From NCBI GenBank assembly GCA_023101885.1, contig JALPQD010000392.1, positions 385,515 to 449,514 of the forward strand: a stretch of 64,000 nucleotides of DNA, written 5' to 3'. Positions 1 through 11,784 of the stretch are shown here, one piece after another. Numbering within the stretch: the first letter of the stretch is position 1; each line of letters opens with the position of its first letter. The position numbers were made by a program, and so were the translations under genes. This stretch comes from Typhlomys cinereus (Eukaryota; Chordata; Mammalia; Rodentia; Platacanthomyidae). The notes beneath the pieces were generated by a model. It was not told the origin of the DNA. It worked only from the letters and a program-made list of their open reading frames with translations, and did not search any database.

Positions 1-2150
1 ACTACGGACCGTGTTTGTTGACTCGCCCCCATCCCACCACCACTCTGCAGCCATTCAATCTCTCCTTCATAGTTAAGATTCTGGTTTCCTTCGGTGACAG
101 ACTACTCTCTAGCCTCAAGAATAGGGACTAGGACAATAATGGGCAGCCACCCCCCTTAACTCCATGAATAAGCATGCATGAGATCCAGATGGCTTCATCA
201 GAGGGGATCCATCTCTTTGGAAAGAGACACAAACCTGAAGCTGTTGGCACCAGCCAACCTAGTCCATGCATGACACCGGAGCCAACATGGAGAGAAAACA
301 TCTACACATGAAGAAACAGACTACCCCCATTCCTGCATGGAGGAGGAGGTAAGGAGGTTGGAGGGGGGATAGAATTCACTGGACCTCTGAGTCTAACTGT
401 ATCCAGCTTCAAAGTCAGGTAGTCCTGGACTTTAAGTTACATTACTCGGCAATTTTTGTACTTGGTTTTATTTTGAATTTTTGTAGTTGGTTTTATTTAT
501 TGAAAGATGGTCGGAGTTGATCTTCTCTCACTTACAACTGAAAGAGTCCTCATACACTGAATGGTCATCTAAAAGGAGAGTGGCAGAGTAGGCCTGGAGA
601 AAGGCTAAAGGAAAGACCAAGAGGCAGAGATACGGGTCTGTGAATGTCTCAAACATATCTATCAAGAGCCACAGAAAATAAGGGAAACGCATAGCATAAA
701 ACTTCCAAGTGACAGGAAGAAGTATTTGGACTAACACTTGAACCAAACTCCACAGTTAAGAATAGGGAAAGGCATGCTTAGACATCTAGTAAACCCGCTG
801 GTCCAGTTGCTGTTCTCCTCATTTGGGGAACCCCCTCCCCACCAGACACAGCAGATGCTGCACATCTGTGGCTAACATTGTTCCTTTAAAGAATCTCACA
901 GATTCTTCTCTGGGCAAGCCGCACATTCTCTTTGCTGCGGTCAAGGAGGGGCTCCCCGTTCCTTCAGAGTGAGTCTCAGCTGACAGAACGCTCTGGGGCA
1001 TGTCTTTTAGGGAAGCTGATTCATCTTCCCTGTTGGCCGGCTGAAGGAGAGGCACACCTGTGTCCTAGGATGACTTCAGAGAGAGGGGGAGACAAAGAGA
1101 CCACGCCGGGGCCTCAGCAGACACCCCAAGAGCGGTCAGAGGCAAGTGCAGCCATGCCCGGTGGGCAATCAGCAGAGAGGGTTTGTTTATATTCAGCTCC
1201 CAGGGAACCCCCACTGGGAGTTCTTCCTCTGAATTTGGTCCCCACAGACAGCTTGAGATGGGGGAGTCAGACATCTGGGCTTGATTTGCTCCCCACTTCT
1301 CCTCCTCTCACACCACATTCTTCAGCCATTGCAGAATACAAGTTGCTCAAAAGATGTTTTGAAGGTGGGGGCCCAAACAGGGGGAGAGGTGCAGTTACAT
1401 CGGTCCCCACAATTAACTTAGGAGACTTCTACTAGATGTTCTAAAGGAGATGAAAAAAAAAAAAAAAAAGATAGAGAAAGGGAGGGGAGAGACGACAAAA
1501 GATGCGACCCCAGTACCCACTCACAGGGTCAATGCCCCATAGTGTGTGAAGGTAGATGTGAGTCTGTGGCTCCTACAGGCCTCTCTCGCCGTACCGTAAG
1601 CATCTTGCCTCGCTGTCAGCACAAGCAGAGCTGGCTCTCAGAACAAGTGACATCACACCTTGAAGGCTGATCGGTGGTCCAGAGTCACTGGTGTGGCAGG
1701 AGTTCAGAGGCATCACTCGAGGCCAGAAGCTTCTACCTGTGACAACGCCCTGTTGAATGTCACGAGGAGGAGTAAGAGCTGCCACAGAGTAGAAACCCCC
1801 ACGAGCTGGCTCTGAGATGGACTCCAAAGGCAGGACATCTGCGTAGGAATGTTCTTAGAATTCAGGCTGTAGATGAGAAGCAAGCAAGACGTGGTAGAGG
1901 GGGACAGGGGGCTGCAATGTGGCCCCAAGGAAAGATCTCTGCTGCCTCCCTAAAATGCAAGAGCTTGGGGCCCTTCAAAGTTGTGCTACGTTGGAGCAAG
2001 ATAGTGATGTCATAGAAGTGTATTATCAGTCACTGGAGGTAGACCGGGCCCATCTTTCAGTAGCACTGCCAGCCCCCAAGGAAACAAGTGCACTGCTCTA
2101 AGTGAACCTAGGTTGCCAGCCCAGCATGACAGGATGGGAGCAGAAGTTGG
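1..2150. other. Unique sequence, no gene recognised
   Basis: No repeat family or conserved coding exon is recognised here. The longest frame (932-1435, plus, 167 codons) is of mixed composition, without a domain, signal peptide or flanking splice pattern I can defend. A 17-A run lies at 1453-1469 but has no upstream gene-like sequence, so it is not good evidence for a processed pseudogene. Confidence 0.5.
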
Positions 2151-2154
2151 CAGA

Positions 2155-2325
2155 TATTTAGTAAACAGTTTAGGCTTCGCAGGCCATTTGGCCTCAATCA
2201 CAGCTACCTGCCTCTGTGACTGAAGAACAGTAGAAAAGCAGTCATAAGTGAGATGTAAGCAGAGGTTTGGGGCTAGGTCCCAATAAAACTTTAATTATAA
2301 GAGAGGCAGCGGGCAGTTTGCTAGG
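2155..2325 (-). mobile_element. Ancient mammalian hAT-type DNA transposon fragment
   Basis: The stretch reads as the reverse complement of a mammal-wide nonautonomous hAT element: a segment about cleared sites and 'GCAGGCCATTTGGCCT', then CAATAAAACTTTAATTATAA. The same family occurs in the other orientation at about 26775. It is diverged and has no coding capacity. The family is recognised from memory, so the exact subfamily name is left open. Confidence 0.5.
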
Positions 2326-2364
2326 TTACTGGACTACTGGAAGGATTTAAAGACCAAGCCTAGA

Positions 2365-2625
2365 AATGACTTGAATGGAGGCTAAAGCCTTTGACCTGAG
2401 TTCGGCTCTCAGATCCCATGTAAAAATGCAGGAAAACACTGGGCGAAAATAGTGGTGACTTGCACTTCCAGCCCTGGGATGTTGAGCCTAGGAGACCCCA
2501 GAGCAAAACAACAAGGAGGTAGAACAATCCAGGGTGATTCCCGGTGTGACCCTTGGGCCTCCACAGGGACACATACTCAAGTACCCTCTGATACACCCAC
2601 ATCATCAGCACCCACATGAAAAGCC
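2365..2625 (+). mobile_element. SINE-A (tRNA-derived, B2-superfamily-like), old copy
   Basis: The body matches the other SINE-A copies in the window: CCCATGTAAAAATGC, then CAGCCCTGGGA, an AACAAGGAGGTAGAA block, and CCTCCACAGGGACACAT at the 3' end followed by a CA-rich tail. The tRNA-like head is badly degraded, so this is among the oldest copies. No target duplication is evident. Confidence 0.7.
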
Positions 2626-2634
2626 TGGCACACT

Positions 2635-2795
2635 GCGCAGTGAGATAATTCAGCAGCTGCGGCACCTGCTTGCAGACCTGGAGACCTGCGTTCAACCTCC
2701 AGAAGCCCACGTGGTGGAAGGAAAGTACTGACTTCTGAATATTGTCCTCTGGCCTCTACTCATGTACTAAGGCATGTATGTCTCTCTCTACCTCC
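2635..2795 (+). mobile_element. B2/B3-like tRNA-derived SINE
   Basis: The sequence has a head with a box-B-like GCGTTCAACCTCC, then CCACGTGGTGGAAGG and a 3' part TTGTCCTCTGGCCTCTAC. This is the order seen in rodent B2/B3-type SINEs. It abuts the LTR on its right, and the junction is uncertain by about 20 bp. Confidence 0.5.
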
Positions 2796-2900
2796 ATCCC
2801 CTTCCCGTGGCACTATCGATTCAGGGAGGCCCTAGCCCGGGCTCCCGAATCCAGGAGGTCTGGCTACAGACAAGCCTGAACAAGAAACCATACAGGCAGA

Positions 2901-3020
2901 GGGATGGACAACCAATGGGAAGGAGGGATGAACAACCAATGGGAAGGAGGGATGGACAACCAATGGGAAGGAGGGATGAACAACCAATGGGAAGGAGGGA
3001 TGGACAATCAATGGGAAGCG
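2901..3020 (+). repeat. 24-bp tandem array with one CCAAT box per unit
   Basis: Units start at 2901, 2925, 2949, 2973 and 2997. Four carry AACCAATGGGAAGGA-type sequence and the fifth carries a degenerate ACAATCAATGGGAAG. Period 24 keeps reading frame, so any translation shows an eight-residue repeat without functional meaning. The array sits about 100-220 bp upstream of the LTR TATA box, where U3 enhancers lie. CCAAT in this context is the binding core for NF-Y; actual binding is inferred. Confidence 0.85.
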
Positions 3021-3118
3021 GCCATCTAACCTGGACACCCAGTAAACAGCTAAATGATTGGTGGCTGCTCCTCCCCTCCCCTAAGCAGAGGGTGGCCACA
3101 CCTGATTGGACCCCGACC

Positions 3119-3148
3119 CTATATAAGTCCAAACACTTCCTGAATAAA
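3119..3148 (+). promoter_or_regulatory. LTR core promoter TATA box and polyadenylation signal
   Basis: CTATATAAG (3119-3127) followed 16 bp later by AATAAA (3143-3148). TATA so close to AATAAA is typical of a compact LTR with a short R region. Transcription in the host is not shown by sequence alone. Confidence 0.55.
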
Positions 3149-3304
3149 ACTGAGTCTGCAGCCAACCCGGCTTCTGCTTGCTGCCTCTTGCCTGACTCCC
3201 GGGGTCTAGGTGGTGACCCCATCATCGGCTCGCCCATTCGCCTAGCGCCCACGAGGGCCCCGCCGATTTGGCAACACCTTCTAAATACATAAATTTTTTT
3301 TTAT

Positions 3305-3510
3305 AAACCCTAGAATACTGACACATGCTTATAGTGCCAGTACTGAAACGCAGAGACTGGCAGATCTCTAGCTAGCCAGTCAGTCTAGGAGAACTGGAAG
3401 GTTCCAGGTAAAACGGGCAATCTTGTCTCACAAAAGGGAGTGTTGATGGTAACTGAAGAACGACATCCGAGGTTGACCTTTAATCCACCCCCCCCCCCAC
3501 ACACACATTT
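3305..3510 (+). mobile_element. B4-like SINE fragment
   Basis: The body shows the B4 order: ACACATGCTTATAGTGCCAG, GAGACTGGCAGATC, TAGCCAGTCAGTCTAG, a run resembling AGGTAAA...CTTGTCTCA, and a GAACGACATCCGAGGTTGACC 3' block followed by C-rich and CA-rich tail. The tRNA-like head is missing. Confidence 0.55.
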
Positions 3511-3629
3511 TTTAGTCCTTTTCCTTTTATGTGAGTGATTCTTCATACCCTATCTTTAGAACCTAATTCCCAGATGAACTGTCAATGCATACTAGGGTGA
3601 CAGAGCCCAGCCTCAGTGTAAGCGTAAAG

Positions 3630-3785
3630 GCTCTGGGTAGTTCATGGCAAATCCTTCTTGAGCCTCAATTCCTCCGTCTTTCAGATGAGATGATGAGGAA
3701 GGTGCCTAATTCCCTGGTTTCTTCCAGAAAGTGCCACAGCATATGTAAAGCACTTAACAGTTGGCAGAGAGTATGTACTGGATAA
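3630..3785 (+). mobile_element. MIR SINE fragment
   Basis: Recognised by GAGCCTCAATTCCTCCGTC, CAGATGAGATGATGAGGA and ATGTAAAGCACTTAACAG followed by a TACTGGATAAA end. These correspond to the core and 3' half of MIR, heavily diverged, as expected for an ancient mammalian element. Confidence 0.6.
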
Positions 3786-3789
3786 ACAG

Positions 3790-5585
3790 CAAAGACAATG
3801 AATTATTTATTAGTTACAATATAATATAAGTGATCCAGGTCGGCTGGGGAGACCTTATGCAGGTGGCTGCATCTCCTTGGCTTTCATTACAACCTCTACA
3901 GGAATGTGGATAATCAGATGCTAGCCCCCCCCCCCATTCTCCACACCAAGTATGAGGGTTTAGCATGAGTAATAGTTTCTGTGACTCTCATGATTAAACA
4001 GCCAAAAGCAAATAAATAAAAGTGATATTAAACTTACCAGACAGGGTTGTTAGGAACATCAAATGTATATCAACCACCAGAGGTGTGGGTGGAGTCTCGG
4101 GTTCTAGGGAATCGAGCATGAATGAGATATTGTTACGGGTTATCTACTGCCCCAGAGCTACCCACCTCTGAAAACAACAACAAATGTATTTCCCACAGTT
4201 CTGTGGGTTGACCAGGTGGTTCCTCTACTGGACTCACCTGGATTCACTCACCCAGCTGCAGATACCTGGCGGCTGAAGATGGGAATATTGGGATCAGCTG
4301 GGAAAACTGAGAATTATGAAAGATAAGTGCTGGCGTCTGCCCCATTGACCAGAGCGTGTCACGTGGCTAAGTCCTGCACCAACATGGGAGGAGACCACAC
4401 AGAGGTCCCATACTACTGGGAGGTGTGTGGATTCATCTAGAACCACTGCTATGATAATTTCCCTGTCCTGAAGAAAGCTCATGTGAAAAGTTCACCTAGC
4501 CACTATAGATGTACCAGTGTGGAAAACCCACTTTCCTGATGTGCCCTGAGAAAGCATTTTTAGGTCAACCCCCTAATGATCCTGCACAACACTGGTGAGA
4601 CAGACTTTCTACAGAGTCTCAGACCCCAGTAGATCATCTAACATTATTGTATATCATTCCTACTCACGTTTCATTAGCTAGAATCTAATCATATGGCCAC
4701 AGTACAACTGCAAAGGAGTCTGGGAAAAGCAGCCTTTCTGTAAATCCCTGAGATGAGGACTGAATCAATCCTTCCAGAGATTTCCTGATGCTACTTCTGC
4801 CTTCACAGAGTCCCTCCCACTGTGGGAAGCTGGCAGAGGGGCTTCTTCTCTGACTTCTCTGAAGTGACTCTGACTGGTCACTTCGCTGACAGCATAGTGA
4901 CCGTGGGCCATGGTGGCAGGTGGGCTGCTGATGGGGTCCGCAACAGGACGTGCCTGAAGAGCAGCTAGACACTGTACCAAGGCCCCAGAGTCCTAGAGCT
5001 GACCCAGGGTGGCTGGACAAGGAAATGGGTCACGACCATTTTGCCCTATTACCAAGACCTGCAGAGTCCATCGATTAAACTTATTTCCTCTGTCTTTCCC
5101 GAGAGAGTTTCTAGCCTGGACTACTATCGTATTCTTCTGATGATGCTACTTTCCTCTGCATCCCTCAACCCTACGACTCTGTGAGAACCCTGTTTTCCCT
5201 TTCTTTACTGTGTGGATGTGGGGATGTGTATCATGTGTGGGGGCACATGGTGTGTGAGTGTCCCTTGGGGGTCCCGTAGACACTCTCCTTTGGAGAGGAT
5301 GTGTAAATGTAAAAGGCATTCTCGCTATTTTTCTAGCAAGGTAGCTTTTCGTGGGAAGTTCTTCCTCAACACCAGGAGTTAACCTGGACTGTCTTCTCTC
5401 ACTGCACGAAGAACAAGGCCCCTTTTATGATCCTTGGATATAACCTGTAGACCTCCAAGGAGTATTTCCCCATGGGGGTCTCTTATTTCTCTGCTCTCTC
5501 CTTGTTTCTACAGTTCTCTCCCCTTTGGCCCTTCCTGGACATACCTCTGCTTTTTCTACACATGCCCTCCTTAAAGAATGAAGAG
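3790..5585. other. Unique sequence, no gene recognised
   Basis: No clear repeat or exon was found. Short frames such as the one at 4685-5020 (minus) have no conserved motif. A C-run near 3926 and scattered CA/TG steps are the only low-complexity features. Confidence 0.45.
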
Positions 5586-5589
5586 GAGG

Positions 5590-5873
5590 GGTTCCAGAGA
5601 AATGGACCAGTGGTAAAGTGCTAGTTCTGTGAATGTCAAGACTGGAATTCAGATCCCCAGTACTCATGTGATAGCTGAGCAGGGGCGAATTCTTCAGATG
5701 GGCTGGATAGCCAGCTAGGCCAGCGATCTAATCAGTGAATGCTGGGTTCAGTGGAGAGACCCTGCCTCAATAAATAGAGCGTAACCAAAGACATCTGATG
5801 TCAATTTCAGACCTCTACATGTATGCATGCAGTGTGTGTGAGCACCACACACCCATGTGTCCACCCACATATG

Positions 5874-5877
<4 letters not shown>
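5590..5877 (+). mobile_element. B4-like SINE
   Basis: Head GACCAGTGGTAAAGTGCTAG with a box-B-like GGAATTCAGATCCCCAGTAC, then GGGTTCAGTGGAGAGACCCTG and CAATAAATAGAGCG, then a CTCTACATGTATGCATG 3' block leading into CA repeats. This is the order of B4A-type rodent SINEs, at roughly 20-25% apparent divergence by eye. Confidence 0.6.

Positions 5878-5914
<37 letters not shown>
5877..5914. repeat. (CA)n microsatellite
   Basis: An uninterrupted CA run of about 18 units that grows out of the tail of the adjoining B4-like SINE. Confidence 0.95.
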
Positions 5915-5917
<3 letters not shown>

Positions 5918-6464
5918 AAAATAATGGGAAAACAGGATTCTCGCAGAATTGTAGGGCTGAGGGACATAGAGGAAAGCAAAGCCTTCAAAAGAACACCATA
6001 GTGGTTCAGGCTAGAAAGACTCTGGGGACAGACAGAAGAGACTAGTAAATGTAATTAGTGGAATCTACGGAATGTGGCAGTATGGCGTTCCTCACCTTGA
6101 CCAACTAGGCTGGGCCAACTCTGTCAAAAACAAAACTTTAGATCTCCTTGTTGAAAAGCAGAAAGCTATGTCACTGAAAGAATTTAATTATTTCCTTTCA
6201 CTCATAGTTAGTCAACCTGCAGCTTCTTGTCATGTTTTTATTTGCTGCTTAATATCATTGTCTGTAAAGAAGAAAATTTGAATTATTGACCTGAATTTTG
6301 CCATTCATCTTTATAGTAAATGTAACTATAAGGAAATTTAACCCATATGCGGAATCGCCAAAATAAACCAATTATTATTTTACAATTATTATACAATTGT
6401 ATGTGTGTGTGAGTGTGTGTGTGTTTCATTTGTTCCAGAACAGAAGAAGTCAGTCACAAAACTA

Positions 6465-6560
6465 CATTGATTTTATTTCTTATTGTTGGAAACAGAGTCT
6501 CGTACAGCCCAGGATACTTTGAATTCCTGGTCCTCCTGCCTCCATGCAGATCTCCGCTTC
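6465..6560 (-). mobile_element. B1 (7SL-derived) SINE fragment
   Basis: On the plus strand GGAAACAGAGTCTCGTACAG, CCCAGGATACTTTGAATTCC and TGGTCCTCCTGCCTC match the reverse complement of a B1/Alu-like left monomer. Only about 95 bp survive. Confidence 0.6.
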
Positions 6561-7018
6561 ATACCAGTTGCTCAGAGAGCCCTGCCCTACACCCACAGGC
6601 TCACATCCTGCATCACACGATCACGAACTGTGTGGGTATTCATTGTGCTGGTGTGTAGTGACAAAGATTGTTGGTTTTGCTCACTGTGCTATATTCAGCA
6701 ATTAGCACATGTCCAATTATTAGTAGACATTTAGATGACTTAAGAAATTGATATATGGATTTGTGAAGGGAAAGAAAGCCAAACTAGTTCCCCATTCTGG
6801 CTTACCTGACAGGAGCTAATGGTAACACATAGAAGGAAAGTGAATTCTAATGAGAAAAATAGTTCCTTGGGGGGGGAATAACATGCACATGAGATTTCTT
6901 GGTATGCCACAGACATCATATAAATGTACATTAATAACCTAAACTACCTCAACATACAGCAAGCTAAGATGACCACACCTTCAAAGTCAGTACACTTCGA
7001 GCAACTGGGGGCACCATG

Positions 7019-7064
7019 AATTATTATACCTAGAAAAAAAGAATTATTATACCTAGAAAAAAAG
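7019..7064. repeat. 23-bp exact tandem duplication
   Basis: Two identical copies (7019-7041 and 7042-7064) of a unit containing ATTATTATACC and A7 runs. Identity between copies suggests a recent slippage event. Confidence 0.9.
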
Positions 7065-8185
7065 GTACAAATCAAGACTCAGTGAGCATTTAGGCACATG
7101 GGCAAACCAAGGTATCAATTTTAAAGGCGCAGGGCTGTATCAGAGACCCAAAAGGAAGAGTGTAGAATTCAGATCACTCTGGAATTATGAGAAAAAGATT
7201 CTGATTAGCCAAGCTTTGGTCCAGTGCTAATTCAAAAGGGACCAGGGGAATGAAAATCCCTCCACAAACATGGCATCAGATAGTATATGAAGCTGGGCAG
7301 TCTCTCTGAAAGAGATAATGACAAGATACAAATAGCCTTCAGAGATACAGTCCAGCTGTCCAGACACAATGAAAGGTCAAATGAGTAGAAGGCTGAGGTG
7401 CTGTCTAAAAGCTCTGAGCAGAAAATAACAGTCAGGGAAGATTTCCTGGAAGAATTAATCCTAGAGAGATCATGTGCTGGGACGGCGTTTCCCATGAATG
7501 AAGACCATGAGGCAGGATGAGTGATGTTAAAGCAGTCCTAGAGGTTCTCATTTCTGTTTTAATATTACCATGTAGACTCCTTGTGCCACAATTCTTTCGT
7601 CAGTAATCCAGATTGCAGATCTTGCTCTTGGCCCATGCTGGGTGGGCGACAATGAACAGGTGGCTATAACTGGCATCCACTACACAGTCCAGGATGTGGT
7701 GCTGGAAGCAAAGCCATTTTATGAGAAGCTATTGAGACCATTGTGATTCCTATGACAGAGATTTTTCAAATCAACCAGGACTTTTTAGAGGAATATAAAA
7801 TGCAATGAACAGCATGTACCAGAATTCACTGCAGACAGTAAGGAAAAGCATGGAGTCGTCAAACATTTATTTTGGGCACCTTTTTATGAACATGCAGATA
7901 GCAGCCAAAAATACTTAAAGACGTGGTTTCACCCAGACTCTCTTTACTAACTTCTGGCTTTTTGAGAGAGGTCCCAAGCTGAGGGGATGTGACACCAATG
8001 GGACACTTTCTTCAGCTTTGATTTGGTGGCTGTGTTTTAAAGAGGTGTCAGAAGTGTTTACCACACCCTAAAATACAGAGCGCTTCTTTGACCTTGCTCT
8101 CCCATGCCTTAGTCAATCTATAAATATGAAGCAGACAAAACCAAATGAAATGGGCTGACGTGCAGGGCTAAAACAGAGAAAAACA

Positions 8186-8219
8186 GAGAGAGAGAGAACG
8201 AGAGAGAGAGAAAGAGAGG
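8186..8219. repeat. (GA)n-rich simple repeat
   Basis: Interrupted GAGAGA/AAGAGAGA run; part of an unremarkable unique region. Confidence 0.85.
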
Positions 8220-9595
8220 AGTCTGATGCTCAGAGACCTCAGTATGGATTCTTCTGTTGCACTGTCCTTTAAAAAATACCTTGGCAGTCATTGACCATGT
8301 CTTTGCTCTGTCTCTTGAAGTTACAAAATGATCAGACAGCCCTTGAATGCATGAGCGGAGAATCCCAGATCTTTGGGCAGCCGCGGCAAGCTTGCAGTCC
8401 CCAGGTTGCTTGGGAACAGCAGCCCCCGCCTGGCAAGCCAAGCAAATCCTCAGCTCCCAGCTACTAGGTCAAGATCCAAAAAGCCTTAAGAGCCTCCTCA
8501 CCCTTCCCCCACCCGTGGAAAACTGCAGCATCTGGGTCAGTGCGCAGGCCACTGAGCAAATGTCCAGTTGGTCTGGGAGCCACGCCTGGACCATTACGCG
8601 GTGGGAGGTCAGTTTCCTTTCTCCCGAAGCATCCAGTGTTGCGTTTCCTATTCCCTCTCTCCTCATTATAGGATCCAGCTGTTTCCTACAGCCTTCTGCT
8701 AGATGCGAGCACCAGGCGGGGAGACCCAACTCCAAGCTCCGTCTTCTTTTGTTCCCTCTACTCTTCCTTCACCTTCTTTGCCTTCCCTGCAAACATGCCC
8801 AGGATCCGATAGTACAGCTGCCACTCCTCCTGGAAGCGTAAGCGTAAGCGATGGCAGTAGCCTTCCTGGTGGAGGATGGTGGGAGGCTGGGAGCTGGAAG
8901 TGAAGGGGCGCGGAGGTAGACATTCAAGCAAAATGCTGACCAGTGACACCTTCATTGTCCTTGGCCCTCAGCCCACCCACAACTTTCCCAGCAATCTTGC
9001 AGCTACCACACCTTAAAACCACCCAGCAAGAGAAGGGGAAGGAATTTCTCTCTGTGGAGCCCTCAGGTCCTCCTCGTGAAAGCAGAGCTTGGGGGAGCAG
9101 CGAGCGAACAGTGAGTCGGTGTTGAGTCTGTGGCGCCCGACGTGTCAGCAATAGTTCAGGATGGTCCTGGTCTGTTCCCTGCGCTGCTCACCCTGAGTCA
9201 GGCTGTCCTGAGATGAGTTAGGGGCAGCCGCGGGTGGGCCAGGGGCGGTCAAGTGGCCATCCAGATGAAGACCCTAGAGCTAAGCCAATTCAGTGTGGCC
9301 GTCCAGCAACTTCTTCCCCATGGGATCCCTGGAAGGGAATTAAACGCCACATGGCCTGTAATAATTTCATTCACTCCAGGTTGCTGCAGCCACAGACCTG
9401 ACCCAAGCAGCTTAGGGTCTAGAAGGGGTTTCTTGTGCCTCGTAATTCCAGGTGATTCCACCACAACAAGAGAGTCACGGCCAGCCGGAGCCGAGGAACT
9501 GGTCAAATCCTAGCCACGACTAGACGGAATGCAGGCTTGCTTGCTCTGCCATCCATCTACTGTTACTTAGCTCATTAATACTACCCATCACAGGG

Positions 9596-9596
<1 letters not shown>

Positions 9597-9643
<47 letters not shown>

Positions 9644-9649
9644 TATGTA
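9597..9649. repeat. (GT)n microsatellite
   Basis: About 20 uninterrupted GT units (9597-9636) followed by GTATGTGTGTATGT. Confidence 0.95.
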
Positions 9650-10765
9650 AAACCTTGAAGAGGGGAACATTGAGGCTACCTCCAGAATCTATTCAGAACC
9701 CCCCACACACACACACACAAGCACATACATCTCCATCTCTGGGACGGCCAGGCACATATCGTGTCTTTCAGCCGCACCCCCAGCCAAGGAAAACGGAGCA
9801 AGAACAATCTCTACTGTTCTTCACACAAGTAAAACGGCCTTAGATCTTTCTGGTCCCCTCCTTCCTCAGGGCTCTCCTGGTGTTCATAAAAATAAGATGT
9901 CAGGCCGGAGCTGTACACCAAGTCCCAGAGATGGCACAGGTCGGATGACGTGTGCTTCCCGGTCTTTGATCACCATGACTGGTGAGCCAGGGGGAGCCCG
10001 TCCTTGGTAAGAGATATGGAAGGCAATTAGGGGCAGATGGGACAGAGGTGCAGAAGGCAGCCAGGGAATGACGACCAGCTAAACACACCCTGGAATTGTC
10101 ACCTCCCTTGCAGTCCACCCACCCCATACCTGCTGAGGGAGCTTTGATTTTTTTTTTTTTCCCTTCCCTACCTCCTTGTCTTGGAACCTCCTCAGGCTAG
10201 GACCCCACCTTCCACCTGGACCTTACGTATGCAAAGTTCACTGCCAGGACTCAGCAAGTCATAAACAATGATAAAATAAAGATTATCTGAAGGATGTTAA
10301 ACAGTTCCATAAATCAGGCTAATTAGGCATCTTCCTGTTCCAAACAAAGGGACAAGACACCAGCACCAACTGCTCCCTGCCGGCTACCAGCAGTGCAGGC
10401 TGCGCATTTGACCAGCTTTCAGACCAACTAGGCAGCCGTGATTGTTGTAGCCTCATGGTGAAATTCTGTCTGTTCTCTCAGTCTCTGCCTTTCGTGCTCT
10501 GGCATGTAATGATGTAGTTCATGATATTCTGCCCTCATGCTTCATGGGAGAACTGAGGACGCCAGTGCTGATGGTTGAAAGGTCCTTTGAAGCATGCCTT
10601 AGAGGTTCACGTTAAAGCATAAACAGATCAGATTGCCTTGACCAAGCAAAGTGATCTATCACTGACAGCTCTAAGCAAGAAAGTAAGTTCAGGAACGCTC
10701 TGCCCTCTTTCTTCACAGCATATGACTGTATTATTGCCTGGCATAATGGGATGTATTTCCTGTTT
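9650..10765. other. Unique sequence, no gene recognised
   Basis: No repeat or exon recognised. The stretch at 10250-10345 is AT-rich, of high complexity and free of repeats, and could be conserved noncoding DNA, but conservation cannot be judged from one sequence. Confidence 0.4.
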
Positions 10766-10769
10766 ATCT

Positions 10770-10905
10770 CCTGGCTCCTCCCCAGAAGGTAAGCCCCATG
10801 AAAGCGGAGCTCTTGACTTTTAGGGCTCTGTATCCCCAGGGGCCTGGTCAGTGTCTGGCACAAGGGAAGCAGTCAGTGAGCATCTGGGCAGTGGATGGTG
10901 ATCGA
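10770..10905 (+). mobile_element. L2 3'-end fragment
   Basis: AAGGTAAGCCCCATGAAAGC, GGGCTCTGTATCCCCAGGGG, CTGGTCAGTGTCTGGCACA and AGTCAGTGAGCATCTG follow the order of the L2 3' untranslated end. Old and diverged. Confidence 0.65.
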
Positions 10906-11784
10906 ATGAGACTCTGATCACAGCAGATCAGGCCAGACAAAGTGCAGCCATATAAACACAGTGGGCAGAGACAGGTAAACACCCACACACACACACACAC
11001 AGGGGGGCATTTACATCAATGTTCATAATAACAGCAGCAAACAGTTCATCTACCATGGACTCCACTAGCTTCATAAGCACAGTCTTGGTCAAAAGCTTTA
11101 TGCCTGGTGCCACTGTAATGATGACAGAACTTTCACTCAGTAATCAGGCAACTTGGGATCAGATCCATCTGTCTGCAAAGACCCTCATGATTTCTCAAAG
11201 CTAACGTATCATTTGCATATGCAGTCTTGGATTCTCCTGAGTGTCTTTGTCAGTAAATTGGAATCTCCCAGGCTTCAGGTTTGCCATTTCCTTCCATACT
11301 CCAAGCAGAACTTACCACCAGGACCTGCATGTAGCACCCAGGCAATAAACACACACGCATCCGATTTGTTAACTGATATCGTCCTAAAGGACACAGCCAT
11401 AGACGATGCTCAAAGAAAGAGAAATGAAGACAGAGACGTCAAGTGGAGCCTCCTGGCTCAAAACCTCTCCTTCAAAGGACCAAGTCTCATCATTCCTTAC
11501 ATTTTCAATGATCTATGGAGTTCTCTACATCAGAATTATTGCGTAAGTTCAGAAAAAATTGGTTCGTAATTTAAGGTCTCCTTCAATGTTAAACTGAATA
11601 GTCTTGAGAGATATTGCTATAAATAAATGTCCTCTCTAAAATTGATGTTGAACTGTGGTAAGGCGAAGCCATTGAGAGACCCCTGGGATCAGGAGGTGAC
11701 TCTAACTTTGTGGGTGGGTTAATGGGGTTGCCAGTTAGTAGTCAGTTAGTTATTGGGGTAATAGGTTTTCCAATAAGAGTGGGT

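Larger units (their letters stand above)
2800..3280 (+). mobile_element. Solo LTR of an endogenous retrovirus (ERV1/ERV2 class unresolved)
   Basis: The order of elements is that of a retroviral LTR: an enhancer-like tandem array (2901-3020), inverted CCAAT boxes (ATTGG at 3057 and 3105), a TATA box CTATATAAG at 3119-3127, and an AATAAA signal at 3143-3148. A GC-rich R/U5-like stretch follows to about 3275. No gag, pol or env sequence follows, so it appears to be solo. The 5' edge was not located precisely; the 3' edge may be the CAACA near 3271-3276. A 172-codon frame across it (2774-3292) is a by-product of the repeat. Class assignment needs a library search. Confidence 0.65.
6565..9596. other. 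Mostly unique sequence with small simple repeats
   Basis: No gene recognised. Contents: an exact 23-bp tandem duplication (7019-7064), a GA-rich run (8186-8219), and a moderately GC-rich part (8340-9130) lacking the CpG density of an island. Frames of 60-164 codons in 8347-9513 overlap one another on both strands and show no family resemblance. Confidence 0.45.

Noticed and set aside
1453..1469. Poly-A tail of a processed pseudogene
   Set aside because: No coding-like sequence upstream, no AATAAA, and no target duplication; a plain A-run.
2901..3020. Possible CRISPR-like array
   Set aside because: Direct 24-bp tandem units without spacers, in a eukaryotic LTR.
2774..3292. 172-codon frame with an octapeptide repeat
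   Set aside because: The repeat is the 24-bp LTR array, whose length happens to be a multiple of three.
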